Origin: Geotalea sp. SG265
GTDB taxonomy: Bacteria > Desulfobacterota > Desulfuromonadia > Geobacterales > Geobacteraceae
NCBI RefSeq assembly: GCF_022808985.1
Contig: NZ_JAKZFT010000001.1
Span: 1-64,000, forward strand
Direction of reading: 5' to 3'
DNA: 64,000 nucleotides
Every line of letters begins with the position of its first letter. The first letter of the stretch is position 1. Shown here in pieces: positions 39,203 to 49,388 of the stretch. The notes under the pieces are model-generated. The model was not told the origin of the DNA. It was given only the letters and a program-made list of their open reading frames with translations, and did no database searches. The translations under genes and the position numbers were made by a program.

Positions 39203-39321
39203 GCCAAAGTCAGGAAGTTTCGGGAAATGATCCAGTTCCTTCAACTACCGCCAGTCTCGGTAGGCCAGATACCTGTTTATGTTGCCGCAGACCGGCAACA
39301 CCTACTGTCTTTGACTTTGGC
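39203..39321 (-). promoter_or_regulatory. L10-leader RNA controlling rplJ-rplL
   Basis: Between rplA and rplJ the minus strand carries GCCAAAGTCA (39321-39312) and its perfect complement TGACTTTGGC (39212-39203), which would close a leader of about 119 bases. Inside, GACAGTAGG faces CCTACCGAGACTGG, and TTGCCG...CGGCAA forms a small hairpin. This resembles the L10-binding leader of other bacteria, where free L10-L12 complex blocks translation. The assignment is by eye and position. Confidence 0.75.
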
Positions 39322-39333
39322 AAATCTATTAAT

Positions 39334-40035
39334 TTATGCAACCTGTGAAGAAACGTCGGACACGTCAAGATTGACACCAGGTCCCATGGTGGAGGAAACG
39401 CTGATTTTCTTGATGTAGGTTCCTTTTGCTGCAGACGGCTTGGACTTGACCAGCGCATCGATGAGAGCGAGGAGGTTTTCCTTCAACTTTGCGGTGTCGA
39501 AATCGACTTTGCCAACCGGCGCGTGAATAATGCCGGCTTTCTCAACCCTGAATTCAACCTTGCCCGATTTTGACTCGCTGACTGCACGCCCCACATCAAA
39601 GGTGACGGTACCAACCTTCGGGTTCGGCATCAGGCCCCGGGGGCCGAGGAGCTTACCGATCTTACCGACGACACCCATCATATCGGGAGTGGCAATGGCG
39701 GTATCGAACTCGAACCAGCCTTCCTGGATCTTGGCAACCAGGTCATCGGCTCCCACATAATCAGCTCCGGCATCGCGGGCTTCCTTCTCTTTTTCACCCT
39801 TGGCGAAAACCAGCACCCGGACTTCCTTGCCGAGACCGTTAGGAAGAACAACTGCACCACGCACCATCTGATCGGCATGCCGTGGATCGACACCCAGCCT
39901 GACCGCGACATCTACCGTCTCGGTGAATTTGGCAAATGCAGCACCTTTCACCAGCTCGAGGCCGTCATTCAGGGTATAGGTCTTGCTCCTGTCTACCTTG
40001 GCAAGAGCTTCTTTAAGTTTTTTACTGGTAGCCAT
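39334..40035 (-). CDS. rplA: 50S ribosomal protein L1
   Basis: E-site stalk protein and, in E. coli, repressor of the L11-L1 mRNA. The 233 residues contain [27 protein letters not shown], the signature [10 protein letters not shown] and the C-terminal motif [20 protein letters not shown]. It follows rplK by 21 bases. I could not find a convincing L1-binding site upstream of rplK. Confidence 0.97.
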   Translation of the reverse strand: MATSKKLKEALAKVDRSKTYTLNDGLELVKGAAFAKFTETVDVAVRLGVDPRHADQMVRGAVVLPNGLGKEVRVLVFAKGEKEKEARDAGADYVGADDLVAKIQEGWFEFDTAIATPDMMGVVGKIGKLLGPRGLMPNPKVGTVTFDVGRAVSESKSGKVEFRVEKAGIIHAPVGKVDFDTAKLKENLLALIDALVKSKPSAAKGTYIKKISVSSTMGPGVNLDVSDVSSQVA

Positions 40036-40056
40036 CTTCTTTTACCCTCTCTTTAT

Positions 40057-40479
40057 CTATACAATCTCAACGCCCATGCTGCGAGCGGTTCCCTCAATGG
40101 TTTTCATGGCAGCTTCGAGGCTCGCAGCGTTCAGGTCGGGCGTCTTTTTGGAAGCAATCTCCTTCACCTGGGCCTTGGTCAGTTTTCCAACCTTATTCTT
40201 GTTGGGCACGCTGGAGCCGCTTTCGATACCGAGCGCTTTCTTGATGAGAACGGAAGCAGGAGGGGTCTTGGTAACGAAAGTGAACGATCTGTCTGCATAA
40301 ACAGTAATGACTACTGGGGTAATGGTTCCTTCGTCTCCTTGGGTTTTGGCATTGAAGGCCTTGCAGAACTCCATTATGTTGACGCCATGCTGGCCAAGTG
40401 CAGGGCCAATCGGCGGAGCAGGGTTTGCTTTACCGGCCGGCACTTGAAGCTTGATATATCCAGTGATTTTTTTAGCCAT
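40057..40479 (-). CDS. rplK: 50S ribosomal protein L11
   Basis: Protein of the GTPase-associated centre, target of thiostrepton and needed by RelA for the stringent response in E. coli. The 140 residues contain [30 protein letters not shown] at the N-terminus, with the proline pair in the antibiotic site, and the C-terminal rRNA-binding domain. It follows nusG by 67 bases. Confidence 0.97.
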   Translation of the reverse strand: MAKKITGYIKLQVPAGKANPAPPIGPALGQHGVNIMEFCKAFNAKTQGDEGTITPVVITVYADRSFTFVTKTPPASVLIKKALGIESGSSVPNKNKVGKLTKAQVKEIASKKTPDLNAASLEAAMKTIEGTARSMGVEIV

Positions 40480-40546
40480 TACTAAACTCCTTTAACTGTT
40501 CCTTTAAATCAGATGTATATCTTCAGATCGCAGATAGTGCCATCAG

Positions 40547-41074
40547 TTACTGTTTCTCGACCTGCATGAATTCCAGTTCCACTGGAGTCGCACGTCCAAA
40601 AATACTGACCATGACCCGCAGTTTGCCTTTTTCCGGCTTAACATCTTCTACCACACCGGCAAAATTGAGGAATGGCCCATCGATAACCCTGACCGTCTCG
40701 CCCACTTCGAAAAGCACCTTCGGGCGCGGTTTTTCGGCCCCCTCTTCCATGCGCTGGGTAATCTTTGCAACCTCTTCATCGGGAATGGCAAAAGGATTGT
40801 TGCCGCCGACGAAGCCGGTGACCTTGGAGGTTTCCTTGACCACATGCCAAGTTTCGTCGTCCAGCTCCATGTTGACCAGGATATATCCGGGAAAGAATTT
40901 ACGGGACGAGGTTCGCTTCTCTCCCTTCTTCAACTCGACAACTGTTTCGCAGGGGATGAGAACTTCGCCGAACTTTTCCTCTAGTCCCAGGTTTTTGATG
41001 CGCTCCAAGAGCGACAGTCTGACTTTATTTTCGAAGCCGGAGTAGGTATGTACGCCGTACCATTTATGCGCCAT
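40547..41074 (-). CDS. nusG: Transcription termination/antitermination factor NusG
   Basis: Binds RNA polymerase and links it to Rho or to S10 and the ribosome. The 175 residues contain the NGN domain ([43 protein letters not shown]) and a C-terminal KOW domain with [24 protein letters not shown]. It follows secE by 10 bases, the nearly universal secE-nusG order. Confidence 0.98.
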   Translation of the reverse strand: MAHKWYGVHTYSGFENKVRLSLLERIKNLGLEEKFGEVLIPCETVVELKKGEKRTSSRKFFPGYILVNMELDDETWHVVKETSKVTGFVGGNNPFAIPDEEVAKITQRMEEGAEKPRPKVLFEVGETVRVIDGPFLNFAGVVEDVKPEKGKLRVMVSIFGRATPVELEFMQVEKQ

Positions 41075-41084
41075 TGTGAGTCCT

Positions 41085-41270
41085 CTAGCGGAGTATGAAC
41101 CTGATCAGCTTGGCCAGGACAACATCACAAGCACCAAGATAAAGGGAAATCAAGACAATGATCACTACAACAACCCATGCTGTAGAAATGGTCTCCTTGC
41201 GGGCAGGCCAGGTAACCTTACCCAACTCAGCTCTCACTTCCTCCAAAAAGTTTTTGGTCTTTACCAGCAC
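41085..41270 (-). CDS. secE: Protein translocase subunit SecE
   Basis: Small essential SecYEG subunit with one C-terminal membrane helix (TAWVVVVIIVLISLYLGACDVVL), preceded by the amphipathic stretch FLEEVRAELGKVTWPARKE that lies along the membrane. I prefer the GTG at 41270, because GGGGTG lies 6 bases ahead, giving 61 residues. A GTG at 41279 would add three residues but overlaps that site. It sits between tRNA-Trp and nusG. Confidence 0.94.
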   Translation of the reverse strand: MLVKTKNFLEEVRAELGKVTWPARKETISTAWVVVVIIVLISLYLGACDVVLAKLIRFILR

Positions 41271-41304
41271 TCGTGCCACCCCACAATTATTAGGTTAAAA
41301 AAAA

Positions 41305-41381
41305 TGGCAGGCCAGGAGGGATTCGAACCCACAACACCCGGTTTTGGAGACCGGTGCTCTAGCCGTTAGAGCTACTGGCCT
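41305..41381 (-). tRNA. trpT: tRNA-Trp (anticodon CCA)
   Basis: Cloverleaf of 77 bases with encoded CCA: the acceptor stem AGGCCAG/CTGGCCT, D stem GCTC/GAGC, anticodon stem CCGGT/ACCGG with loop CTCCAAA, and T loop TTCGAAT. The anticodon CCA reads UGG. The second pair of the T stem (GTGGG with CCCTC) is a T-T mismatch, where E. coli tRNA-Trp has a G-T pair. It lies between rpmG and secE. Confidence 0.97.
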
Positions 41382-41420
41382 GCATGAAGGAGCCGCACGA
41401 ATTAGCGGCCCATTTTCGAA

Positions 41421-41570
41421 TTATTTCGTTTCCTTATGTGACGTGTGCGTACGACAGAAGCGGCAGTACTTCTTCAGCTCCAGCTTTTCCGGAGTCGTCT
41501 TCTTGTTCTTTGTCGTCGTATAGTTTCTCTGCTTGCACTCGGTGCAGGCAAGGGTAATGATATCGCGCAT
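41421..41570 (-). CDS. rpmG: 50S ribosomal protein L33, zinc-binding form
   Basis: A 49-residue protein read from ATG 41570 to TAA 41421-41423. It starts [19 protein letters not shown] and has two CxxC pairs (CTEC and CRFC), so it is the zinc-binding form, as are L36, S14, S4 and L24 in this window. It lies between the second tuf and tRNA-Trp. Confidence 0.95.
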   Translation of the reverse strand: MRDIITLACTECKQRNYTTTKNKKTTPEKLELKKYCRFCRTHTSHKETK

Positions 41571-41596
41571 TGCAGCCTTCCTTTGTGTTGATCGAC

Positions 41597-41617
41597 AAAG
41601 GCGGGGTTACCCCCGCC
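41597..41617 (-). terminator. GC-rich hairpin between the second tuf gene and rpmG
   Basis: GGCGGGG and CCCCGCC form a perfect 7-bp stem around a four-base GTAA loop about 10 bases after the tuf stop, followed by CCTTTGTC on the minus strand. The T-run is weak. It may act as a partial terminator or processing site that makes tuf mRNA more abundant than downstream genes. Confidence 0.5.
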
Positions 41618-41626
41618 CCTGAATAA

Positions 41627-42817
<1,191 letters not shown>

Positions 42818-42882
42818 GAAGGTATCCTCCCTATAAATGAATGCCTTAAATATTCGTTTTGCCGACTTTTGAACTGATTAAA

Positions 42883-42958
<76 letters not shown>

Positions 42959-42971
42959 GATCGAAGAAAAT

Positions 42972-43048
42972 TGGAGCGGGAAACGGGACTCGAACCCGCG
43001 ACCCTCAGCTTGGAAGGCTGATGCTCTAGCCAACTGAGCTACTCCCGC
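42972..43048 (-). tRNA. glyT: tRNA-Gly (anticodon TCC)
   Basis: Cloverleaf of 77 bases with encoded CCA: acceptor GCGGGAG/TTCCCGC (with a G-T pair), anticodon stem TCAGC/GCTGA and loop CTTCCAA, T loop TTCGAGT. TCC reads GGA and GGG. It lies between the tyrosine and threonine genes, the same order as in E. coli. Confidence 0.97.
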
Positions 43049-43159
43049 CAATTCCTGTAATCAGAAGATTTTTGAATCGATAAGCAGCACTGCAACCCAG
43101 TTCATGCGACCTTAGTCTCCTGAGGCCTGCCGTGATCTCATCTCTTCTGTAGTATTTTA

Positions 43160-43244
43160 TGGTGGAGGGAGGAGGATTCGAACCTCCGAAGTCTACGACG
43201 ACAGATTTACAGTCTGTTCCCTTTGGCCGCTCGGGAATCCCTCC
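43160..43244 (-). tRNA. tyrU: tRNA-Tyr (anticodon GTA)
   Basis: A class II tRNA of 85 bases with a long variable arm (GTCGTAGACTTC region), acceptor GGAGGGA/TCCCTCC, anticodon stem ACAGA/TCTGT with loop CTGTAAA, and encoded CCA. GTA reads UAU and UAC. About 110 bases separate it from tRNA-Gly. Confidence 0.97.
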
Positions 43245-43266
43245 AGATGAAGACGTTTCCTGATAG

Positions 43267-43342
43267 TGGAGCTGGCGATGGGACTCGAACCCGCAACCTG
43301 CTGATTACAAGTCAGCTGCTCTACCAATTGAGCTACGCCAGC
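43267..43342 (-). tRNA. thrU: tRNA-Thr (anticodon TGT)
   Basis: Cloverleaf of 76 bases with encoded CCA: acceptor GCTGGCG/CGCCAGC, anticodon stem GCTGA/TCAGC with loop CTTGTAA, T loop TTCGAGT. TGT reads ACA and ACG. It is the first gene of the tRNA-tuf transcript, about 60 bases after the predicted start of transcription. Confidence 0.97.
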
Positions 43343-43410
43343 AACGCTTTTTTAACCTTAATAACCTTTTTTGCAGGCCGGTCAAAGATGCTTCAAAAAG
43401 CGAAGTTCCT

Positions 43411-43439
43411 TGTATAGATCAATTCAACTTTGCTGTCAA
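43411..43439 (-). promoter_or_regulatory. Promoter of the tRNA-tuf-rpmG-tRNA(Trp)-secE-nusG operon
   Basis: On the minus strand TTGACA (43439-43434) is followed after 17 bases by TATACA (43416-43411). Upstream lies an A/T tract with seven-base T and A runs (about 43440-43460), like an UP element. This strength suits a stable-RNA operon. Confidence 0.85.
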
Positions 43440-43464
43440 CATTTTTTTAGAAAAAAATCGTTTG

Positions 43465-45282
43465 TTATTTTTCCGCCTTCTTTCTTTTACCCGGTATCCT
43501 GCCACAGCCAGAGCCGCCAGTTCCCCCCAAGAGCTCAATAGCGGCCGATTCCCGGTTACATGCACGCAGAGCCTCCATGACCTGCTTTCTTTCCTCCGGC
43601 AGATGGGCGAGAAGCAGGGACTTCTGCAGCCTCTTCTCCCGATCACCCCTTGCCACATGAACAGACTCTCCAGTAAACGGATCTGTTCCCGTATGATAGA
43701 TGCAGGTGGAAAGGGTGCCGGGGGTGGGGGTAAAGTCCTGCACCTGTTCGACTCTCAACCGATTCCGTTTGAGGAAAAGGGCCAGATCGACCATGTCCGA
43801 CAGGGTAGTTCCGGGATGTCCAGACATAAAGTAGGGCACGACGTGCTGCTTCTTGCCCACAAGGGCACTCTCCTCCCTGAAACGGACAAGAAATTTCTCA
43901 AAGGCGGCAGCGCCGGGCTTGCGCATCAGGTCGGTTACCCTTTTCGACGTGTGCTCAGGCGCGACCTTTAGTAATCCTCCCACGTGATGCCGCAACAGCT
44001 CGAAGAAATAGGACTTCTGGAGAGCCAGCAGATCGTAGCGGATTCCCGATGAGACCGCTGTGTGTTTTACCCCTGCCAGCTTCCTGGCCTTGGCCAGGAG
44101 GGCAGCTGCTCGTTTGTCCAGAATACGCAGGTTGCTGCAGGGATGCGGATAAAGACAGCTCTCCCGGCGACAGACAGCTTCGGCAGAAGGATTACTGCAT
44201 GTCACACCATACATGTTGGCCGTCGGGCCGCCGATATCGCTAATACTCCCCCTGAACCACTTCCTGGAGGTGAGCTGCCCTATTTCCTTCAGGATAGAGG
44301 CTTCGCTTCGGGACTGGATGGTTTTACCCTGATGATGGGTAATGGCACAAAAGGCACACCCGCCGAAACAGCCGCGATGGCTGGTGATGGAGCTTTTGAT
44401 CTGTTCGTAGGCAGGAATGGTCTCCCCATAGGAAGGATGGGGCGCCTTGACGAAAGGCAGGGCATAAATTGCGTCAAGGACCTTCTCCCCAAGGGGAAAG
44501 GCCGGCGGATTGCAGACTAGGTAGCGGTCGTCGTGCTGCTGAATAAGCCGCTTGCCGCAGAAGGGGTTCTGCTCACTGGAGATAAGCCGGAAAGCCTCGT
44601 TGAATTTGTGACCATCGGAAGAAACATCAGCAAATGAGGGAATTTCCCGAGCTGCTGCGCTCTGGTCTTCCGCTGTCCTGGAAATGAACGCGGTGCCGCG
44701 AATATCCGTTATCGATCTGAAATCTTCTCCCCCATTGACTCTTTGCGCCAATTCCAAAAGAGGCGCTTCTCCCATCCCATAAACCAGCAGGTCTGTCTTG
44801 GCATCGAAGAGAATGGAACGACGGACCTTGTCTTCCCAGAAATCGTAGTGGGCAAATCGGCGCAGAGAGGCTTCAATGCCGCCAATGACGACAGGAACCT
44901 GCCGATATGCTTCCTTGAGGCGGGAAGTATAGACGATGGTGGCCCGATTGGGCCGTGCTCCATGCCTGTTGCCGGGGGTGTAGGCATCATCGTGGCGCAG
45001 CTTGCGCGCCGGCGTGTAATGGGCGACCATGGAATCCATGGCCCCTGCTGAAATGGCGAAAAACAGGCGGGGAGCACCCAGCGCCATGAATGCATCTTTC
45101 GAGTGCCAGTCAGGCTGGGCAATGATGCCGACCCTGAAACCGTGGAATTCGAGCCATCGCGCCAGGAGCGGAATGCCGAAGGAGGGATGGTCGATGTAGG
45201 CATCGCCGCTGACAAAGATGATATCCAGCTCTTCCCAGCCCCGCTTTTCCATATCTTCCCGTGAGACAGGGAGAAAAGACAT
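43465..45282 (-). CDS. ygiQ: YgiQ-family radical SAM protein
   Basis: A 605-residue enzyme of the YgiQ (UPF0313) family, function unknown. It has an N-terminal domain with [23 protein letters not shown], resembling a B12-binding fold, then a radical SAM core with CxxxCxxC at C305, C309 and C312. The cluster ligands are intact. A C-terminal region ends in glycine- and lysine-rich sequence. It follows argC by 39 bases. The natural substrate is not known for any close member that I can name, so I give no function beyond radical chemistry. Confidence 0.93.
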   Translation of the reverse strand: MSFLPVSREDMEKRGWEELDIIFVSGDAYIDHPSFGIPLLARWLEFHGFRVGIIAQPDWHSKDAFMALGAPRLFFAISAGAMDSMVAHYTPARKLRHDDAYTPGNRHGARPNRATIVYTSRLKEAYRQVPVVIGGIEASLRRFAHYDFWEDKVRRSILFDAKTDLLVYGMGEAPLLELAQRVNGGEDFRSITDIRGTAFISRTAEDQSAAAREIPSFADVSSDGHKFNEAFRLISSEQNPFCGKRLIQQHDDRYLVCNPPAFPLGEKVLDAIYALPFVKAPHPSYGETIPAYEQIKSSITSHRGCFGGCAFCAITHHQGKTIQSRSEASILKEIGQLTSRKWFRGSISDIGGPTANMYGVTCSNPSAEAVCRRESCLYPHPCSNLRILDKRAAALLAKARKLAGVKHTAVSSGIRYDLLALQKSYFFELLRHHVGGLLKVAPEHTSKRVTDLMRKPGAAAFEKFLVRFREESALVGKKQHVVPYFMSGHPGTTLSDMVDLALFLKRNRLRVEQVQDFTPTPGTLSTCIYHTGTDPFTGESVHVARGDREKRLQKSLLLAHLPEERKQVMEALRACNRESAAIELLGGTGGSGCGRIPGKRKKAEK

Positions 45283-45321
45283 TTGCAGCAGTTCCTTTTT
45301 GGAGGATCACTCCTGTCGTTG

Positions 45322-46362
45322 CTAGGGAAATAGCCCCAGGGATTCCAGGCCGAGGTTCTCCGGAAAACCGTTCATGATGTTCATGTTCTGCACGGCCTGG
45401 CCGGAGGCCCCCTTTATGAGGTTATCTATGGCCGAGATGACGATGACTCTGCCGGTCCGCATATCGATGGTGAGGCCGATATCGCAGAAATTAGAGCCGC
45501 GAACGAAGGCGGTGGATGGAAGGGCCTTCTCCGGCAGTACCCGTACAAAGGCTTCACCCTTATAAAAATCCTGGTACAAATCCACAATGGCCTGGGAAGA
45601 AAGCTCACCGACCGGTGCGGCATAAATGGTCGAAAGAATGCCCCGGTCCATGGGCACGAGATGGGGGGTAAAGGATATCTTCAGCTCTTTCCCCGCCAGC
45701 AAGGACAGCTCCTGTTCAATCTCCGGAATATGGCGATGGGCGCCGCCAACCCCGTAGGCCTTGAAGCCATCGTTGACCTCACAGTACAGATTGTCCACCT
45801 TGGCGCTGCGCCCTGCCCCACTAACTCCGGATTTGGAGTCGGCAATGATCGTTGCTGGGTTTATGAGCTTTTTTTTCAGAAGCGGAGCCAAGCCGAGAAT
45901 AATGCTAGTTGGGTAACAGCCGGGATTTGCCACCAGATCGGCCTCGGCGATCTTTTCCCGCCGCAGTTCCGGTAAACCATACACCGCCTTTTTCAAGAGT
46001 TCCGGATTCATGTGGGGCTCATACCAGGCGGCATACTCCTTTGCATCATGGAGTCGATAATCGGCGGAGAGATCCACCACCCTTTTACCCAGCTTCAGGA
46101 AGGTGGGGACCACCTCCATGGCGGCCTTATGCGGCAGGGCGGTGAAAATGAAATCGGCCTGTTCTGCGATCCGCACCGGCTCCAGGTTTTCCAGCACTAA
46201 ATTGTAGCGGCTACGCAGGGTGGGGAAAATGGCCGCCACGTTCTTGCCGGCACTTTGCTCCGATGTGACGCAGGTAACGGCAACTTCCGGATGGCCGTGA
46301 AGCAGCCTTAACAGCTCGATGCCCGTATAACCGCTGGCACCTACTATTGCAACCTTCAGCAT
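45322..46362 (-). CDS. argC: N-acetyl-gamma-glutamyl-phosphate reductase
   Basis: Third enzyme of arginine biosynthesis: reduces N-acetylglutamyl phosphate to the semialdehyde with NADPH. The 346 residues have the nucleotide-binding [14 protein letters not shown] at residues 8-21, the catalytic cysteine C149 in NPGCYP, and the histidine of [10 protein letters not shown]. It lies alone among ribosomal and tRNA-processing genes, with no other arg gene nearby. A terminator separates it from rpsI. Confidence 0.96.
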   Translation of the reverse strand: MLKVAIVGASGYTGIELLRLLHGHPEVAVTCVTSEQSAGKNVAAIFPTLRSRYNLVLENLEPVRIAEQADFIFTALPHKAAMEVVPTFLKLGKRVVDLSADYRLHDAKEYAAWYEPHMNPELLKKAVYGLPELRREKIAEADLVANPGCYPTSIILGLAPLLKKKLINPATIIADSKSGVSGAGRSAKVDNLYCEVNDGFKAYGVGGAHRHIPEIEQELSLLAGKELKISFTPHLVPMDRGILSTIYAAPVGELSSQAIVDLYQDFYKGEAFVRVLPEKALPSTAFVRGSNFCDIGLTIDMRTGRVIVISAIDNLIKGASGQAVQNMNIMNGFPENLGLESLGLFP

Positions 46363-46396
46363 ATGGATTCCTCCCGCGTTAATGGATTTGCCAATG

Positions 46397-46431
46397 AAAA
46401 AAGGGGAAAACCCTCAGCGGATCTTCCCCTT
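46397..46431 (-). terminator. Terminator after rplM-rpsI
   Basis: AAGGGGAA and TTCCCCTT form an 8-bp stem around a 15-base loop, followed on the minus strand by further T residues down to 46397. It lies about 36 bases past the rpsI stop and before the argC start. Confidence 0.75.
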
Positions 46432-46466
46432 GATACCAAGATTCGGTTGTAACTAACAGCTCCCGA

Positions 46467-46859
46467 TTAACGTTTGGAGAACTGGAAGCTGGCGCGGGCA
46501 GCCTTCTTGCCGTATTTCTTCCGCTCTTTGATACGCGAGTCGCGGGTAACGAAGCCGGCTTTTTTCAGCGGGGCACGCAGGGCAGCGTCAACCTCAAGGA
46601 GAGCCTTGGTAATGCCATGCTTGATGGCACCGGCCTGGCCGGAATCTCCACCACCGCTGACAGTCACATAGATATCGAACTTGCCCAGGTTTTCGGTCAG
46701 CTCAAGTGGTTGCTTGACGACCATCTTAGAAGTCTCGCGGCCGAAATATTCATCAAGGGTCTTGTGGTTGACCGTAATAACGCCGGTACCCGGCTTCAGC
46801 CATACCCTGGCGATGGAAGATTTTCTTTTTCCTGTTCCGTAAAAGCTTGCTGCTGCCAT
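46467..46859 (-). CDS. rpsI: 30S ribosomal protein S9
   Basis: Small-subunit protein whose C-terminal tail touches P-site tRNA. The 130 residues contain [19 protein letters not shown] and [20 protein letters not shown] and end in the basic [14 protein letters not shown] precedes ATG 46859. It follows rplM by 33 bases, the usual L13-S9 pair. Confidence 0.97.
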   Translation of the reverse strand: MAAASFYGTGKRKSSIARVWLKPGTGVITVNHKTLDEYFGRETSKMVVKQPLELTENLGKFDIYVTVSGGGDSGQAGAIKHGITKALLEVDAALRAPLKKAGFVTRDSRIKERKKYGKKAARASFQFSKR

Positions 46860-46892
46860 TTTTCTATCTCCTGATCTGAATAGAATCGAAAA

Positions 46893-47324
46893 TTATATGT
46901 TCAGCGCCTTGGGCTGCTGGGCCGCATGGGGGTGATCGGTGCCGGTGTAGATCTTCAGCTTTTTGATCATGTGACGAGCCAGCTTGTTCTTCGGCAACAT
47001 GCCTTTAACCGCTTTTTTGATCAGATCTTCCGGTTTTTTCTCCAGAAGTTTACCGGCAGAGATTTCCTTGAGCCCGCCGGGAAAACCGGAGTGGCTGTAA
47101 TAAATCTTGTCGGCATTCTTGTTACCAGTAAGCTGGATCTTCTCAGCATTGACAACGATGACGAAATCGCCGGTGTCGACGCTGGGGGTAAAGGTGGGCT
47201 TGTTCTTGCCGCGAAGCACATTGGCTATTTCGGTGGCGATCCTGCCGAGAACCTTATTATCAGCATCAACCAGATACCAATCCCTGGCCACTTCATTCTT
47301 TTTCGCAATTTGCGTAGTCTTCAT
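46893..47324 (-). CDS. rplM: 50S ribosomal protein L13
   Basis: Early assembly protein of the large subunit. The 143 residues contain [42 protein letters not shown] and a C-terminal basic segment. It begins the L13-S9 operon behind its own promoter at 47378-47406. Confidence 0.97.
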   Translation of the reverse strand: MKTTQIAKKNEVARDWYLVDADNKVLGRIATEIANVLRGKNKPTFTPSVDTGDFVIVVNAEKIQLTGNKNADKIYYSHSGFPGGLKEISAGKLLEKKPEDLIKKAVKGMLPKNKLARHMIKKLKIYTGTDHPHAAQQPKALNI

Positions 47325-47377
47325 CTAACCCTCACAACTGGCTGAAATTTATTCATGCTGGATCACAGAAAGTTCGT

Positions 47378-47406
47378 AACATAATACATCGCCAAGATGC
47401 TGTCAA
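47378..47406 (-). promoter_or_regulatory. Promoter of rplM-rpsI
   Basis: On the minus strand TTGACA (47406-47401) is followed after 17 bases by TATGTT (47383-47378). The predicted start is near 47371, leaving a leader of about 47 bases before the rplM ATG. Confidence 0.75.
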
Positions 47407-47416
47407 GGAAAATTCT

Positions 47417-48169
47417 TTACCGACTTATAAAAGGTCGATAGAATACCTCCATGAGACAAAGCCCCTGCGGCGGAGCGGTAATACCGGATGCAGCCCTGTC
47501 CCCCCCGGCAAGCAATCCGGGAATAGCGCCGGCATCCAGTTTCCCCTGCCCCACAGCCGCCAAGGTGCCCGCAATCACACGCACCATGTTCTTCAGAAAT
47601 CCCGAGCCATGGACGTCGATGATGACTGAGTCCCCTTCTTTGGCAACTGAGACAGCAAAAAGCCGCCGGACGGTGGTCTTCGCAACACAGTTGGAAGCGC
47701 GGAAAGCGGCAAAGTCGTGCTCACCGACAAAATAAGAGGCTGCTTCCCGCATTTGCCCCACGTCCAGCTCGCCCCGCAAATGCCACGAGGTGAGCCGCAT
47801 CAGGGGAGACCGGCGCTTGGCGTTGTAGATGGTATAGCGATAGTGCTTGCCGATGGCATCGGCACGGGGATTGAACGAGAGCGGCACCTCCGCAGCTTCC
47901 CTGATGGCGATATCCGGAGGAAGGAGGCAGTTCAGCCCATCGGAGTAAGCCCGAAGCGGCAGCTCCTTTGCCGTTTTAAATGACGCCACCATACCCAGGG
48001 CATGGACACCGGCATCGGTACGACCCGAAGAATGGAGACGGACCGCTTGCCCCAGCATTTTCGCCAGGGCCTCTTCGATGACCTGCTGAATGGTGATGCC
48101 GTTCGGCTGCAATTGCCAACCGCAGTAGGAGGTACCATCGTATTCTATGACCAGTTTGACAGCTCGCAT
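47417..48169 (-). CDS. truA: tRNA pseudouridine(38-40) synthase TruA
   Basis: Converts uridines 38-40 in the anticodon arm to pseudouridine. The 250 residues carry the catalytic aspartate D52 in SSGRTDAGVHALG and the family N-terminus VKLVIEYDGTSYCGWQLQP. It lies 19 bases after asd and may share its mRNA, although the two functions are unrelated. Confidence 0.96.
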   Translation of the reverse strand: MRAVKLVIEYDGTSYCGWQLQPNGITIQQVIEEALAKMLGQAVRLHSSGRTDAGVHALGMVASFKTAKELPLRAYSDGLNCLLPPDIAIREAAEVPLSFNPRADAIGKHYRYTIYNAKRRSPLMRLTSWHLRGELDVGQMREAASYFVGEHDFAAFRASNCVAKTTVRRLFAVSVAKEGDSVIIDVHGSGFLKNMVRVIAGTLAAVGQGKLDAGAIPGLLAGGDRAASGITAPPQGLCLMEVFYRPFISR

Positions 48170-48188
48170 GGGATAATGGCAGCAAAAA

Positions 48189-49211
48189 TTACTTCAGGTA
48201 ATCGCGGATCAGTATCTCGGCAATCTGCACCGCATTGGTGGCCGCTCCCTTGCGGATATTGTCCGCCACCACCCACAGATTGAGACCATTGGCTATGGAT
48301 TCGTCCTTGCGGATTCTTCCCACCTGGACGAGGTCCTGGCCGGCGGCATCAATGGGCATGGGATAGATCCCCTCACCAACCTCATCCACCAGCTCGCACC
48401 CCGGTGCAGCGGCAATGAGCTCCATAGCTTTTTCCACGGTAATTTCCTTTTCGGTCTCTATATTGATCGATTCGGAATGACCGTAAAAGACCGGAACGCG
48501 TACTGTGGTAGCGGTCACCCGGATGTCCGCCTCCATGATCTTCCGGGTCTCGTTGACCATCTTCATTTCTTCCTTGGTGTAGCCATTTTCGCAGAAGGAA
48601 TCGATCTGGGGGAGACAGTTGAAGGCGATCTGGTAGGGATAGACCTCATTGTTGGCCGGCCGACCATTGAGCAGTTCACCCACCTGGACGCGCAGTTCGT
48701 CAATGGCTTTCCTGCCGGTGCCGGAAACGGCCTGGTAAGTGGAAACGACGATACGCTCGATCTGTGTGTAGTCATGGAGCGGCTTCAGGGCCACCACCAT
48801 CTGGATAGTGGAGCAGTTGGGATTGGCGATGATCCCTTTCTTTGTATAGTCGGCAATGGCATGGGCATTTACTTCAGGCACCACCAGCGGCACATCCGCG
48901 TCCATGCGCCAGGCACTGGAATTGTCGATGCAGACGGCACCGGCCTTGACCGCAGAAGGGCAGAATTCGCGGGAGCGCTCGCCACCTGCGGAAAAGAGGG
49001 CGATGTCGATGCCGTCGAAGGAATCGTGGGTCAATTCCTCCACCATGATCGGCTTGCCGTGGAACTCCAGAATTTCACCGGCGCTGCGGCTGCTGGCCAG
49101 GTACTTGATCTTCCCCACCGGGAACTCACGCTCCTCAAGACACTCGATCATCTGCGTGCCAACGGCACCGGTCGCACCGACCATTGCAATATTCCATAGT
49201 TTTTTTGCCAT
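48189..49211 (-). CDS. asd: Aspartate-semialdehyde dehydrogenase (first type)
   Basis: Reduces aspartyl phosphate to aspartate semialdehyde on the route to lysine, methionine and threonine. The 340 residues start at ATG 49211 (MAKKLWNIAMVGATGAVGTQM). They have the NADP site GATGAVG, the catalytic C133 in NPNCSTIQ and the conserved HSESINIETEKEI region. This is the shorter subfamily found in Gram-positives and many others. A second enzyme of the other subfamily is encoded at 51338-52438, with cstA between them. Confidence 0.94.
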   Translation of the reverse strand: MAKKLWNIAMVGATGAVGTQMIECLEEREFPVGKIKYLASSRSAGEILEFHGKPIMVEELTHDSFDGIDIALFSAGGERSREFCPSAVKAGAVCIDNSSAWRMDADVPLVVPEVNAHAIADYTKKGIIANPNCSTIQMVVALKPLHDYTQIERIVVSTYQAVSGTGRKAIDELRVQVGELLNGRPANNEVYPYQIAFNCLPQIDSFCENGYTKEEMKMVNETRKIMEADIRVTATTVRVPVFYGHSESINIETEKEITVEKAMELIAAAPGCELVDEVGEGIYPMPIDAAGQDLVQVGRIRKDESIANGLNLWVVADNIRKGAATNAVQIAEILIRDYLK

Positions 49212-49388
49212 AACGTCATTTCTCCATTCTTCACCTAGCCTGCATAATTGCAGACGCAACCTTCATAAACTTGAATCCTCCGCTGAAACCGGAGGGATAA
49301 AAGACGTCATGTATATACCAACTGTTACTTTCAGAGCAAATGAAATTCTGCCAGGGAGCTGCCGGCTTGGCAGGGAAATTTGTCAGAA

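Noticed and set aside
40480-40546. L1-binding leader before rplK
   Set aside because: I looked for the L1-binding stem with GATGG-type bulge in the 67-base gap and could not form a convincing structure.
49340-49388. Terminator after cstA
   Set aside because: CTGCC...GGCAG pairings exist around GCCGGCAGCTC, but they compete with one another and no T-run follows.
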